Below are positions 49,501-57,467 of a DNA stretch of 64,000 nucleotides, in pieces. Position 1 is the first letter of the stretch, and each line of letters opens with the position of its first letter. The DNA is taken from contig JACHMT010000007.1 of assembly GCA_014208095.1 (NCBI GenBank), forward strand, positions 1 to 64,000, written 5' to 3'. The notes beneath the pieces are model-generated. The model was given only the letters and a program-made list of their open reading frames with translations, did no database searches and was not told the origin of the DNA. Made by a program: the position numbers and the translations under genes. Origin of the DNA: Actinospineispora eucalypti (GTDB lineage Bacteria > Actinomycetota > Actinomycetes > Mycobacteriales > Pseudonocardiaceae).

Positions 49501-51699
49501 GACCGGGCAGAGCTAGACAGCTACATCCGTGACAACAAGATCGACCTGTTGCTCCGGGGCGGCGAGCAGGCAGCCCAACAGATCCGGCAAGACCGCGGCA
49601 AACCCCACTCCTGGCAGGGCGGCTGGCTCGACACCCCGATCGTCAACAACGCGGCTGACGACCTCAACGAGATCGTCAGCGGCACGCTGGCCGGCCTCCC
49701 CAGACACGCATCGGACCTCGCAGCCGAATGGGGCAACACCGGCAAGGGCCAAGCACATACCGCCCAAGACGCAATGTGGGGCCATCTGGCATCCGGCCTC
49801 GACCTGACCGACCACCGCCTCGGCGGCGAAACAGACCAACAGGCCTCCCGCAGGCTCTTCCCGTTCAGCCACGAATACGTGGACAGCCTCAAGGAGTACG
49901 GCGCCAGCCTCGCCAACCGCTGGAAATCACCCTTCACCGAGGGCGGGAAACAACTCGGCAAGGACTACTACGAACGACCCCTGCAAACCGTCCTCGAGGA
50001 CGCCAACGTCGTCCTCATGGCCACCGGCGCCGGTGGGCTCGTCAAATCAATCATCCGCCCGCGCGTCAATGCCCATCGCGTTGCCTCGCTCGCCCAACGC
50101 CTCGACGGCCAGGTCCCCGCCCACCGAGCGGCCTTCGCCGACGACCTCGACCTCACCAAGAAACAACGCGCGGGCCTCCCCGAACTACTCGCCAGCCACC
50201 CCGATTACGCCACCTTCCGCGCACACGACCGCGACTTCGTACGCCGCCTCCACCCGCGGTGGACCGGAGCGACCAACCACAAGGCCGGATTTGCCGGCGA
50301 GCCGGACCCAGCCCTGGCGGCCGGCCACTCGTCCCGGTTCGGTGAAGAGTCGGTGACCAGAGACCGGGGCGGCTTGATCACTCACGTCGGCGGGATGCCC
50401 GTGGAACGGGCTGCCAACGATCTTGTCGACAAGCACGCCGCCCGCATCATGGACCTGGAGGCTTCCGGAACCCTGCGCAGGGGCGACATAGGCCCGAATG
50501 TGTCGATCATGGTGGACCTACGCACCGGCGACTTCGTGCCGTACGTGAATGGCCGTACCTCGCTGGCCGCGGGATCGGTGCACCCCGTGATGGGCGAGCG
50601 GTACGGCGTTCTGCGCGCCGACGGGCCGTACCCGCAGTTTGACCGGCGCACCGGGGAACCACTCACGAAGAACGGCCGTCTCGTGAGTTCGGACTTCCCG
50701 TACATGGCGGACCCGTTGCGGCACGCCGAGATGAAGGGCGTGAACGAGCTGCTGTGGCGGCGCGGCAAGCACACGGACGCCGCGACACTGAACGAGTTCC
50801 TCATCGTCAACCGCCACCTCGACTGGCGGAAACGTACGTGGACACCGATCCCCAACTGCGCCAACTGCCACCGCATGACCGAGGGGGCCACCAGCCTGTC
50901 GGGCCGGTCGACCCACCCCCCAGGCCACCCGGACAGAAGGCTCCTGGAGGACTCGGTCGGCGGACGCCAGCGCGACGTCACCGGCTTCCCCAGCGCCGGG
51001 GAGATACAGAACAAGCACGGCATGCCGGCCAAGGACCAGCGGGCGTTCCAGCGATTCGCCGACCGGCTGGGCCTTACGATCACTGTCCGCCCGTCCAGCT
51101 TGTTCTCCCTGGCCGACCGCCTCGCCGGCACCGGAATCCCCAAGACCAAGGACATCAAGAACAAGACCATCAACGAGTACGACGAGATACTCGACCCACA
51201 ACTGAAGGGGCAGCGAGGCCGGGTCGGCTCCTTCAACCCCCGCGAACCGGTACGCGGAAACCTGTCCGACCAGGACTGGACCGCCCTGCGAGCCCGTCAC
51301 CAGCAACGCCTGGAGGAGTACGCCGACCAGGAGCAAAACCTCGACCGCCTCGTTGCTGACGGAAAGGTCAAGGTCGACGGAGGAGTCGTCTACGGCAAAG
51401 ACAAGCACGGGGAGTGGAAGCCGTACGTGGCCGACAACGACATGTTCGACATCCGGAAGACCGACACCGGCGAACGCCTCACAAGAGAAGAGGAAAAGGA
51501 ACTGATCAGAAAGATGCTCGACGAGGACATGGGAGTCGAGCACGGCCCGCACATGTACTGGAAGCCGAACAATACCGTTGAGCAGGGTATCTACGATCGG
51601 ATCGTGCACAACCACCGCTCAGGGGGTGAACCGTTGATACGGTTCAGTCCGAACTCCCCGCCCACGCTCGTCGACGGAACGGGAGACCCGCTGCAATGA
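46579..51699 (+). CDS. Giant polymorphic toxin with deaminase-like and EF/ExoY-like modules
   Basis: The 1706-residue protein has a signal/anchor segment (residues about 31-56, LPLSVLLAGIGLAWFAVAWL, then HAQSE), a disordered Gly/Gln/Thr/Pro-rich stalk to about 700, a charged helical region, and a pretoxin-like segment near 1130 (YERPLQTVLEDANVVLMATG). Then come two candidate warheads: a YwqJ-like deaminase with His1382-Glu1384 (HAE) and Cys1427/Cys1430 (PNCANC); and residues about 1480-1706 resembling edema factor/ExoY adenylate cyclases, with Lys1522/1524/1527/1529, a DND pair at 1619/1621 and HGPHMYW at 1655. The frame is open to 46294; the ATG was chosen to precede the export signal. The next gene overlaps its stop. 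Confidence 0.75.
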   Translation: MSWATVRAGGRRGCVVPPVVLPSSLPTVLRVASRLPLSVLLAGIGLAWFAVAWLSPVHAQSESVSGPVVDTVALATPLRSAEPAGSGGDGNGGGGGGGGGEHDGSGNARSKDSSGGNSSGKSGGSKSDKGPGEDQTGKAAGQSDKGNPDGQNGGQSGGTPRERGPDEQQADNAASNSDRNPGNARTGHTGQPASQRTGQQPDREQTDAAARTRQNQPGRAGTGEQPQPDRQPVNTATGQPGHPTATQTGAQTEEPQTFAARPRPTDNAGTTTTGDCGQSGTCTAQTANLTRPQDGEHQATGEQTCQAAGGTGCVSPGQAARQGGTGTGPTRTARSTETAIQPQPDQQPPGQSNPGSPATVGNGGQTGNAGAPTAATGQQANAGQADARNASAEPDSAQRTDNRPQDTLAGADPPTPGTNATNANLTHSPGATTTRAVTAGAQPNTTANRGSTATTATARNASLAVPQRRPNEQATSDSPAVNNPQAPVPCGAGTCPGTPPGQQPGAAPSTNPATNSAESPEPQDDRARELGNLILRPDLANPGRGEQPGDGDQKPELPTAPAPPGTSNLTNPNGGTGQAGGTNHNSATNPDQELDDAERARQALNRTTTPQPNDPRTSPRQPRASPKSLSPLIDPDRGSDTSPNLGGGKPSTTDPIAGILAPYKDPGKPSLLPTPGEPGSSSRGEPRPSSGELPGSGLSTEQLEDYAKQYLGGEEGLSPELRESAESSPETVSSFNPDYTDHDRKPTREEVLRARDNLAEVLKNRPRTLDALAPAGPGGSETPERRAQRAAESLIRQQSQVDRGRVTRDPKTEKRLADEDASLDALQAAHNQRVADFRAKGGTAKQAEELNAQARDLDQRRDALLTERINTDVSAIKKYQEVAGRARELFGNEGMRRLVTAGGLPVHEAVHRIAQQGDPSGVRDLFGKLGLDMPGFDRLNNPRTKADHDAAEALKDILASGNGLDSYTAGFSPQDRAELDSYIRDNKIDLLLRGGEQAAQQIRQDRGKPHSWQGGWLDTPIVNNAADDLNEIVSGTLAGLPRHASDLAAEWGNTGKGQAHTAQDAMWGHLASGLDLTDHRLGGETDQQASRRLFPFSHEYVDSLKEYGASLANRWKSPFTEGGKQLGKDYYERPLQTVLEDANVVLMATGAGGLVKSIIRPRVNAHRVASLAQRLDGQVPAHRAAFADDLDLTKKQRAGLPELLASHPDYATFRAHDRDFVRRLHPRWTGATNHKAGFAGEPDPALAAGHSSRFGEESVTRDRGGLITHVGGMPVERAANDLVDKHAARIMDLEASGTLRRGDIGPNVSIMVDLRTGDFVPYVNGRTSLAAGSVHPVMGERYGVLRADGPYPQFDRRTGEPLTKNGRLVSSDFPYMADPLRHAEMKGVNELLWRRGKHTDAATLNEFLIVNRHLDWRKRTWTPIPNCANCHRMTEGATSLSGRSTHPPGHPDRRLLEDSVGGRQRDVTGFPSAGEIQNKHGMPAKDQRAFQRFADRLGLTITVRPSSLFSLADRLAGTGIPKTKDIKNKTINEYDEILDPQLKGQRGRVGSFNPREPVRGNLSDQDWTALRARHQQRLEEYADQEQNLDRLVADGKVKVDGGVVYGKDKHGEWKPYVADNDMFDIRKTDTGERLTREEEKELIRKMLDEDMGVEHGPHMYWKPNNTVEQGIYDRIVHNHRSGGEPLIRFSPNSPPTLVDGTGDPLQ

Positions 51700-52514
51700 G
51701 CGCACCCTCAACCCCAGCCGGATTCGAGCGTTTCCGCGCCGGACGCGACGCGATCATGGAGGAAGGCAACCAAGCCAAGCAACAGGCCATCAAGCTGGAC
51801 CGTTCCGCAAACGAGTCGGACCAGATCATGGCCGGCGAGTACTGGTGGGCCAGGCATGCGGCCTCGGACAAGTACCGAGCTTTGCTGCCGAATGTGGCGG
51901 TGTCTCGCTGTCCGTTCAGCGGGGAACTGCTGACCTGGGCGCTCGACACCGTCGACCTGGACGGCTGGGCCTGGAACTACGATGCGACGGTCCGGCGCAT
52001 GCCGAAGCCGCCGAAGTACTTTCTTGCGTTCACCGGGGCGATGCGGTTACACGAGCCCGTGACCAGCAAAGCCATCCATGTCGAACCCGGCCCAGGGGTG
52101 CCCGGGGTCATCCCTCATCTGTTCGACTGGCCGAACACCATCGGGGTCATCGCGCAGATCGACGTCGGCCCGCACATCGGGTGGCCCATCGTCTACTACA
52201 CCAGCAGCCAGCCGGCCAAACCCGGCGGCTACTACCTCGGATACAACTTCTGGGCCGAAGACGACTACTCGGTCCACGACGGCACCGGTGAATGGGTTGG
52301 CTGGGGCGCAAGAAGAGCGTTCACCCCGGACTATGACTTCGAGCTCGAACCCTGGCTCGACTCCGGCCAACTCCAATGGATCCAACCCGGCGACGACACC
52401 ATGACCCTCCACCAAGGATCCACCGGCTGCCCCTACCTCAACCTCGACGGACCCCGCAAGCTCCCCACCATCCGGCACGGCAAGATCGAGTACGGCCCGG
52501 GCTACCCCGATTAG
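51696..52514 (+). CDS. Putative immunity protein, copy 1
   Basis: The 272-residue protein is of unknown family and is nearly identical to the next gene. Its ATG overlaps the toxin stop as ATGA, the usual place for an immunity gene. Recognisable traits are a charged N-terminal helix (FERFRAGRDAIMEEGN), a Trp/Tyr-rich core (VDLDGWAWNYDATV; HIGWPIVYYTS; GWGARRAFTPDYDFEL) and no signal peptide, so it should stay cytosolic, as expected of protection against a returning toxin tip. Function is inferred from position and duplication. Confidence 0.6.
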   Translation: MSAPSTPAGFERFRAGRDAIMEEGNQAKQQAIKLDRSANESDQIMAGEYWWARHAASDKYRALLPNVAVSRCPFSGELLTWALDTVDLDGWAWNYDATVRRMPKPPKYFLAFTGAMRLHEPVTSKAIHVEPGPGVPGVIPHLFDWPNTIGVIAQIDVGPHIGWPIVYYTSSQPAKPGGYYLGYNFWAEDDYSVHDGTGEWVGWGARRAFTPDYDFELEPWLDSGQLQWIQPGDDTMTLHQGSTGCPYLNLDGPRKLPTIRHGKIEYGPGYPD

Positions 52515-53425
52515 CCCTGAACCAGAACCGCATGCCATGAGCACCCCATCAACACCCGCGGAGTTCGAGCGCTTCCGCGCCGGGCGTGACGCGATCATGG
52601 AGGAAGGCAACCGAGCCGAGCAGCGGGCAATCGAGCTGGAGCGTTCTGAGAACGAGTCGGACCAGATCAGAGCCGGCGATTATCGCTGGGAGATGGACAA
52701 GGCGCTGGTCAAGTATCGGAAGTTGTTGCCGGAGGTTGCGGTGTCTCGCTGCCCGTTCACCGGGGAGTTGCTCACCTGGGCGCTGGATACCGTCGACCTG
52801 GACGGTTGGGCCTGGAACTACGACGCAACCATCAGGCGAATCCCGAAGAAGCCACCGAGGTGCTTTCTTGCGTTCACCGGGGCGATGCGGCTACACCAGC
52901 CCGTGACCAGCAAAGCCATCCACGTCGAACCCGGCCCAGGGGTGCCTGGGGTCATCCCTCATCTATTCGATTGGCCGAACACCATCGCGGTCATCGCGCA
53001 GATCGGCGTCGGCCCGCACATCGGGTGGCCTATCACCTACTACACCAGCCAGCAGCCGGCCAAACCCGGCGGTTTCTACCTCGGATACAACTTCTGGGCA
53101 GAAGACGACTACTCGGTCCACGACGGAAACGGTGAATGGGGTGGCTGGGGCGCGAGAAGAGCGTTCACCCCGGACTATGATTTCGAGCTTGGGCCCTGGC
53201 TCGACTCCGGCCACGTCCAGTGGATCGAGCCCGGCGACGACAGCATGACCCTGCGCCAAGGATCCGCGGACTGCCCCTACCTCAACCTCGAAGGACCCCG
53301 CAAGCTCCCCACTGTCTGGCACGGAAAAATCGAGTACGGCCCGGGCTATCCCGATGAGCCCTGAACCAGAACCGAACGCCATGAGCACCCCATCGACCCC
53401 TGCGGAGTTCGAGCGCTTCAGCGCT
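52515..53425 (+). repeat. Second and third units of a tandem duplication
   Basis: The immunity gene and its short leader (GCCCTGAACCAGAACCG) are repeated: leader 2 and gene 2 (52515-53364), then leader 3 and the first 14-15 codons of gene 3 (53365 to about 53425), where similarity stops and endonuclease V begins. Confidence 0.75.
52537..53364 (+). CDS. Putative immunity protein, copy 2
   Basis: The 275-residue protein is a close paralogue of the preceding gene and shares nearly the whole sequence, including LDTVDLDGWAWNYDAT and PGVPGVIPHLFDWPNTI. Differences are scattered, mostly in the first 60 residues, and include IAVIAQIGVG here for IGVIAQIDVG in copy 1. Two copies may protect against diverged toxin tips. 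No known domain is recognised. Confidence 0.6.
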   Translation: MSTPSTPAEFERFRAGRDAIMEEGNRAEQRAIELERSENESDQIRAGDYRWEMDKALVKYRKLLPEVAVSRCPFTGELLTWALDTVDLDGWAWNYDATIRRIPKKPPRCFLAFTGAMRLHQPVTSKAIHVEPGPGVPGVIPHLFDWPNTIAVIAQIGVGPHIGWPITYYTSQQPAKPGGFYLGYNFWAEDDYSVHDGNGEWGGWGARRAFTPDYDFELGPWLDSGHVQWIEPGDDSMTLRQGSADCPYLNLEGPRKLPTVWHGKIEYGPGYPDEP

Positions 53426-54121
53426 GGCCCATGGCCGGCCACGCCACAACAGGCCATCGCGCTGCAGAACCAGCTGCGCCCCCTGGCCCGCGTCGAGGAT
53501 CCGGGGCCAGACCAGGTGTACACCGTGGCCGGGATCGACGTGGCCTACCGCACCGACGACGACGTGATCGCCGCCGCCGCGGTCGTGCTCGACGCGGAAA
53601 CCCTGGCCCCGCTGGAGACCGCCACCGCGCACGGTCGAGCCGCGTTCCCTTACCAACCCGGCCTGCTGGCCTTCCGCGAGCTGCCCGCCATCGCCGCCGC
53701 CCTGGAGAAACTCACCATCCCGCCGGACCTGCTGATCTGCGACGGCAGCGGGCTCGCCCACCCCCGCCGCTTCGGGCTGGCCTGCCACCTCGGCGTGCTG
53801 CTCGACCTGCCGACCATCGGGGTGGCGAAAACCCCGGTCGGCCCCTACCGCATGCCGGACCCGCCACGCGGTTCCTGGACCGAAATCCGCGACGACGACG
53901 GCGTCGTCGGGCGGGCACTGCGCACCCGCGAGAACGTCAAACCCGTGTTCGTATCCGTCGGCCACCGCACCAACCTGACCACCGCGTGTGCCCACGTACT
54001 ACGCCTGTGCCGACACCGACTACCCGAAACCACCCGCCGAGCGGACCACCTCGCCCGACACGCCCTGGCCAACTCGCCCTCCGGCGAATCCGTTCCCCCA
54101 ACCACGCGCGCACAGCCCTGA
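53381..54121 (+). CDS. nfi: Endonuclease V with N-terminus from the immunity gene
   Basis: Residues 17-246 are endonuclease V, which cuts DNA near deoxyinosine. It has Asp53 (VAGIDVAY), the PYQP wedge motif at 90-93, Glu100 (LAFRELPA), Asp121 (DLLICDGSGLAHPRRFGLA) and LPTIGVAKTPVGPY, so all catalytic acids are present. The first 14 residues (MSTPSTPAEFERFS) instead match the start of the two upstream immunity genes, as does the DNA before them. Either the duplication landed in the 5' end of nfi, or nfi was joined to an immunity promoter and start. An ATG at 53354 is an alternative start. Confidence 0.85.
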   Translation: MSTPSTPAEFERFSAGPWPATPQQAIALQNQLRPLARVEDPGPDQVYTVAGIDVAYRTDDDVIAAAAVVLDAETLAPLETATAHGRAAFPYQPGLLAFRELPAIAAALEKLTIPPDLLICDGSGLAHPRRFGLACHLGVLLDLPTIGVAKTPVGPYRMPDPPRGSWTEIRDDDGVVGRALRTRENVKPVFVSVGHRTNLTTACAHVLRLCRHRLPETTRRADHLARHALANSPSGESVPPTTRAQP

Positions 54122-54127
54122 CGGCCG

Positions 54128-54577
54128 CTACGGGCGCCCCGCCACAAGGAAGACCACCACCGGCGCGAGCATCAGGTCCGACGGGTCGGGGCCCCTGTGG
54201 AGCATCGTATTCACACCGGAGAGTTCCGAACTGCGCCGAGCCAGCCGCCATACTTGCTCCACGGACAACCAGTTCGCGGCGGCCACCCCGGCGACGAACT
54301 CCGGCACCTCGGCCAGAGGCCGCCGCCGTCGTACGCCATCCCGAGCCACTTCGATGAGGCACGCAACCAACCCGAACGCAAGCCAATGGGACCAGCTCAC
54401 CGGCGCTTCCAACGACCTGTCCAACCACGCGCTGATCGGTGAAACCCCCAGGAAACCTACGAACGACTCGTCCCGTTCTCCGCCGGCATCCACCAGCTCG
54501 GCGCCAACATCACCAACCGCCACGCCACCCTGCTCCACGGCGACACCAGCCAACTCGGCACCGGCTACTACAACCAC
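54128..54577 (-). CDS. Possible remnant gene on minus strand
   Basis: From about 54128 to 54360 the minus frame has coding-like composition and a natural helical sequence (AEVPEFVAGVAAANWLSVEQ, ending MLAPVVVFLVAGRP). The remainder overlaps the broken toxin on the other strand. No family or good start is recognised; it may be the 3' part of a lost gene. Confidence 0.25.
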   Translation of the reverse strand: MVVVAGAELAGVAVEQGGVAVGDVGAELVDAGGERDESFVGFLGVSPISAWLDRSLEAPVSWSHWLAFGLVACLIEVARDGVRRRRPLAEVPEFVAGVAAANWLSVEQVWRLARRSSELSGVNTMLHRGPDPSDLMLAPVVVFLVAGRP

Positions 54578-54864
54578 CCCTCAAGACCCTGCTCAAGGAC
54601 TCCACCCCCCTGCTCCTGGTCACCCCGGGCGCAGGCCTACTACGCGCCGGCGCCGGCAAGATCCTCACCGGCACCGCCCGAGCCGCCGGCGCGCTGCGCG
54701 CAACCCGCGACACCGCCCTACTCGAACACCTCGACCGAACCCTGCCCACCTACGGCGGCGGAACCTACGAGGTGTGGAGCAAGAACAAGAAGAACCTCGG
54801 CGAGTTCGATCAACAGGGCCGCCAGACCAAGGGGCCGGCATCAGGAAGGCGCCTACAAAAATGA
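54372..54864 (+). pseudogene. Frameshifted toxin with colicin E3-like RNase tip
   Basis: Three reading frames join into one toxin C-terminus: LTGASNDLSNHALIGE, then QETYERLVPFSAGIHQLGAN to LGTGYYNHP, then LKTLLKDSTPLLLVTPGAG. Breaks fall near 54448 and 54575, both in C-rich runs. The middle resembles the GKDYYERPLQTVLEDAN region of the intact giant toxin. The end, YEVWSKNKKNLGEF then TKGPASGRR, matches the colicin E3-type ribosome-inactivating RNase tip. The stop overlaps the next gene by ATGA. The upstream delivery part is missing. Confidence 0.65.
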
Positions 54865-55127
54865 TCAAATGGGTAATTGAAGAATACGAGAAGGCAGAGC
54901 TAGGGTATCTGACTAGGATGATAGCCACCGTCGGCGTGGATGCGGAGTTCATCCGGCGGGTTTGGTCACTTCCCGACGACGACCCCGGCTATGGCCTGGA
55001 GTGGCCAGTGACTCCAGAGAACCTGACCGAAGTACAACCACACGTCGTTGAAACAATGGACCTGGATGCGTTCGACTATTTCCTCTGCGACGAACCCGCC
55101 GGCGCCGCCGACGAAGGGATTCAATAG
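54861..55127 (+). CDS. Small putative immunity protein (DUF7683-like)
   Basis: The 88-residue acidic protein (KWVIEEYEKAELGYLTRMIA, ending DAFDYFLCDEP) resembles small DUF7683-type proteins found beside polymorphic toxins. Its ATG overlaps the stop of the E3-like toxin remnant, as expected of a cognate immunity gene. It appears intact though its toxin is broken, a common result of toxin loss. Base composition is less GC-rich than average. Family assignment is by eye. Confidence 0.55.
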   Translation: MIKWVIEEYEKAELGYLTRMIATVGVDAEFIRRVWSLPDDDPGYGLEWPVTPENLTEVQPHVVETMDLDAFDYFLCDEPAGAADEGIQ

Positions 55128-55142
55128 CCAGGCCGCGACGCG

Positions 55143-55700
55143 TTGGCCGATGCCTCAGCCCAACCCGGGTGCGGCGGTTCCACGAACTCGGTTATCCGCT
55201 GCCTCCGCCGCTGCCCACGGTTGCCCGCGTGCAGTTCGGCCCGGACCTGCCTGACCCGAGGACCGGCATGGCCCGAACCTCATGGAGTACTACCCGCCCC
55301 AAACCGTCCTGCTCACTGCGGACCGGGTCCTTCGGCTGGTGGACCAAGGTGGGTTGGACCACTGGGTACCCCGGCTCGGGTACACCGGCCCGCCCGGCAG
55401 CCCCGACCGGCGAATGTCGTCGGGGCCGACGGCGCGGTGGCCGCCCACGGTGGCGTCCGGGGCACCGTGGCCGTGGTGGGCGGCACACTGGCGGCCGGCG
55501 GGATGCTCTACAGCACCGGCGTCGTTATCGACAACGTCATCGGCCGGCGGACCCACGGGCTCAGCAACGACTCACTCACCAACCCCGACGCCGCCCTCGA
55601 CACACTCACCCTGGCCGGCAACACACTCGGCGCGGGCTGCTCACCCCCTCACTCGCTGAGCTTGCCACGTTGCTGGAGGAAGTGTGCGCGTCTCACCCAG
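55143..55700 (+). pseudogene. Frameshifted remnant near toxin island
   Basis: Coding-like pieces switch frame: FHELGYPLPPPLPTVARVQF, then LMEYYPPQTVLLTADRVLRL and LDHWVPRLGYTGPPGSP, then GTVAVVGGTLAAGGMLYSTG and DAALDTLTLAGNTLGAG. The last piece is hydrophobic and resembles pretoxin segments. No single frame is intact, so this is debris of one or more toxin-related genes. Confidence 0.45.
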
Positions 55701-55780
55701 GATCTCGACCAGAGTCTTCCGCGCCCCCTCCAGGTTCTTCCTCCTCGGGTCGGGGCTCGAGCGACGTAGGCTCGATCAAT

Positions 55781-56557
55781 GTGAGTGAGTTTCGCCTGAT
55801 CTGCGAGATCGAGCCACCGATGCGGCCGGACCTGCGGCATGCCCGGCACCAGATCGGGGTCCTCGCCCCGGTCGCCGACTCGTTCCTGATCCCGGACAAC
55901 CACATCGGGCGGGCGACCGTGTCCAGCATTGCGGTCGCCCACGAGGTGGCGGCCATGGGCGGGCGCAGCATCGCCTGCCTCAACTCCCGGGACCGCAATC
56001 TGCTCGGGTTCCGTCGGGACCTGCTCACCGCCGCGGCTTACGGGGTGGACCAGTTCCTGTTCGTGCGGGGCGATGCCCCGAGCGTCGGGCAGCGGACCAG
56101 CCAGCTGACCGTGCGCACCATGATCGAAGCGGCCCGCCGGGCGACCGACGAGGCGGCGTTCGAGGGCGTCGCGCCCTTCCGGGTCGGGGTGACCGCCGCG
56201 CTGGGCCGGGGGTTTCCGGCGTGGAAGCGGGACGCCGACTTCGTGCTGACCCAGGTCAGCTACTCGGTCGAGGCGCTGCTGCGCTGGCGCGAGGCCAACC
56301 CGACGGAGCTGCCGGTCTACGTCGGCGTGATGGTGCTGGCCAGCGTGGGCATGGCCAAGCGACTCGCGGCCACGATCCCGGACATCGAAATCCCGGACGA
56401 GCTGGTCCGGCGGGTGGCCGATGATCCGGCCGCCGGGGTCGCGGCGGCCTGTGAACAGGTGCTGGCACTGCGCGAGTCCGGCGCGTGCGACGGGGTCCAC
56501 CTGGTGCCGGTCAGCCGGTTCCGCGAGGTCGCGGCGGTCCTGGAGCGCACGCTCTGA
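55781..56557 (+). CDS. Methylenetetrahydrofolate reductase-like protein
   Basis: The 258-residue protein fits the TIM-barrel MTHFR family, flavoproteins that reduce methylene-THF to methyl-THF. It has FRLICEIEPP at the start, ACLNSRDRNLLGFRRDLLTA, a DQFLFVRGDAPSVG stretch, FVLTQVSYSVEALLRWRE and the C-terminal CDGVHLVPVSRFREV. It is somewhat shorter than MetF of enteric bacteria and resembles the divergent actinobacterial forms. The GTG at 55781 (VSEFRL) is the start; the upstream open frame runs into the pseudogene debris. Confidence 0.75.
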   Translation: MSEFRLICEIEPPMRPDLRHARHQIGVLAPVADSFLIPDNHIGRATVSSIAVAHEVAAMGGRSIACLNSRDRNLLGFRRDLLTAAAYGVDQFLFVRGDAPSVGQRTSQLTVRTMIEAARRATDEAAFEGVAPFRVGVTAALGRGFPAWKRDADFVLTQVSYSVEALLRWREANPTELPVYVGVMVLASVGMAKRLAATIPDIEIPDELVRRVADDPAAGVAAACEQVLALRESGACDGVHLVPVSRFREVAAVLERTL

Positions 56558-56641
56558 TCATCGACACGGACATCGGCGGTGACGCCGACGCCGCGCCCGG
56601 TTGGCCGCCACGCTGACCGCCCGGGTGGCTATGGTGCGGCC

Positions 56642-57025
56642 GTGCACGAGTTGCTGGTCGAAGCGTTGGCGCCGGTGCGGCGCGACATCCGCGCGACCGG
56701 CCTGCGCCCGTTGCGGCTGCGTGAGATGGAGCCGATGGGGTACGAGGTGCCCGACAGCGCTTCGGCAATGCTGCGCGGACGCAACGGCTACGGCATGGGC
56801 GTGATGATCATGCTGCGGGAGCCCGAGGCGGACCGCATCGCCAGGGCGACCGAACGAGTGCAGGAGTTCGTGATCGAGGAACTCTGGTACGACTCCCCGA
56901 CCAACTGGCCACCGTGCCCGCACCACCCGGTTACCCATCCGCTGCGGGTGGAGGTCCGGGACGGGGCGGCTACCTGGGTGTGCCCGCGCGATCAGGTCAC
57001 CGTCACCCTGGTCGGCTCGCTATAG
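56642..57025 (+). CDS. Hypothetical protein with Cys/His C-terminus
   Basis: The 127-residue protein is not recognised. The N-terminal half is helical (VHELLVEALAPVRRDIRATG) and the C-terminal half has WPPCPHHPVTHPLRVEV and WVCPRDQVTV, a possible small metal site. The GTG start was chosen as the point where natural sequence begins. The 277 bases after it (57026-57302) contain no gene. Confidence 0.5.
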   Translation: MHELLVEALAPVRRDIRATGLRPLRLREMEPMGYEVPDSASAMLRGRNGYGMGVMIMLREPEADRIARATERVQEFVIEELWYDSPTNWPPCPHHPVTHPLRVEVRDGAATWVCPRDQVTVTLVGSL

Positions 57026-57302
57026 CGACGGTCTCGCAATTATCCAGCTTTCAATCATCAGGCTCCTGAATTCACTCGGTCAGGTGTTAGCCAGGTCATT
57101 GCGCAGCCGATCACCGTCGCGCCGACATGGCCAAGATCAGGCAAAACGCGACATTTCTAAGGATTTGCCTGATTTCTTTAGGTGCACTTTATGTTGAGCA
57201 TCCCTCAAATTCAGTGGACCATACGGGGGCACGCGCATCGTCGCGCCGGCGGATCTGCGAGCCCGGTAACCCGTACGTAACAAACTGGGAAAGGTCAGGC
57301 GA

Positions 57303-57467
57303 ATGGAATTCGCGGACAAACTGGATGCGCTCACCGAATTGGCCGAACAGTTCGGGACCCCGTGCGGCGACCGGCTGGCCCCGATCCCGGGTGAGTCGTG
57401 GCGGTGTGTGCTGCCCGAGCGGCACGGCGACGACGGCCACCTGGCGGAGGACGGGACGGCCTGGTGA
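57303..57467 (+). CDS. 54-residue protein upstream of thioesterase
   Basis: This small ORF (MEFADKLDALTELAEQFG, ending LAEDGTAW) is 54 codons long. Its stop overlaps the thioesterase GTG as GTGA, indicating translational coupling. An AAGGTCAGG-like stretch precedes the ATG. No family is recognised. Confidence 0.5.
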   Translation: MEFADKLDALTELAEQFGTPCGDRLAPIPGESWRCVLPERHGDDGHLAEDGTAW

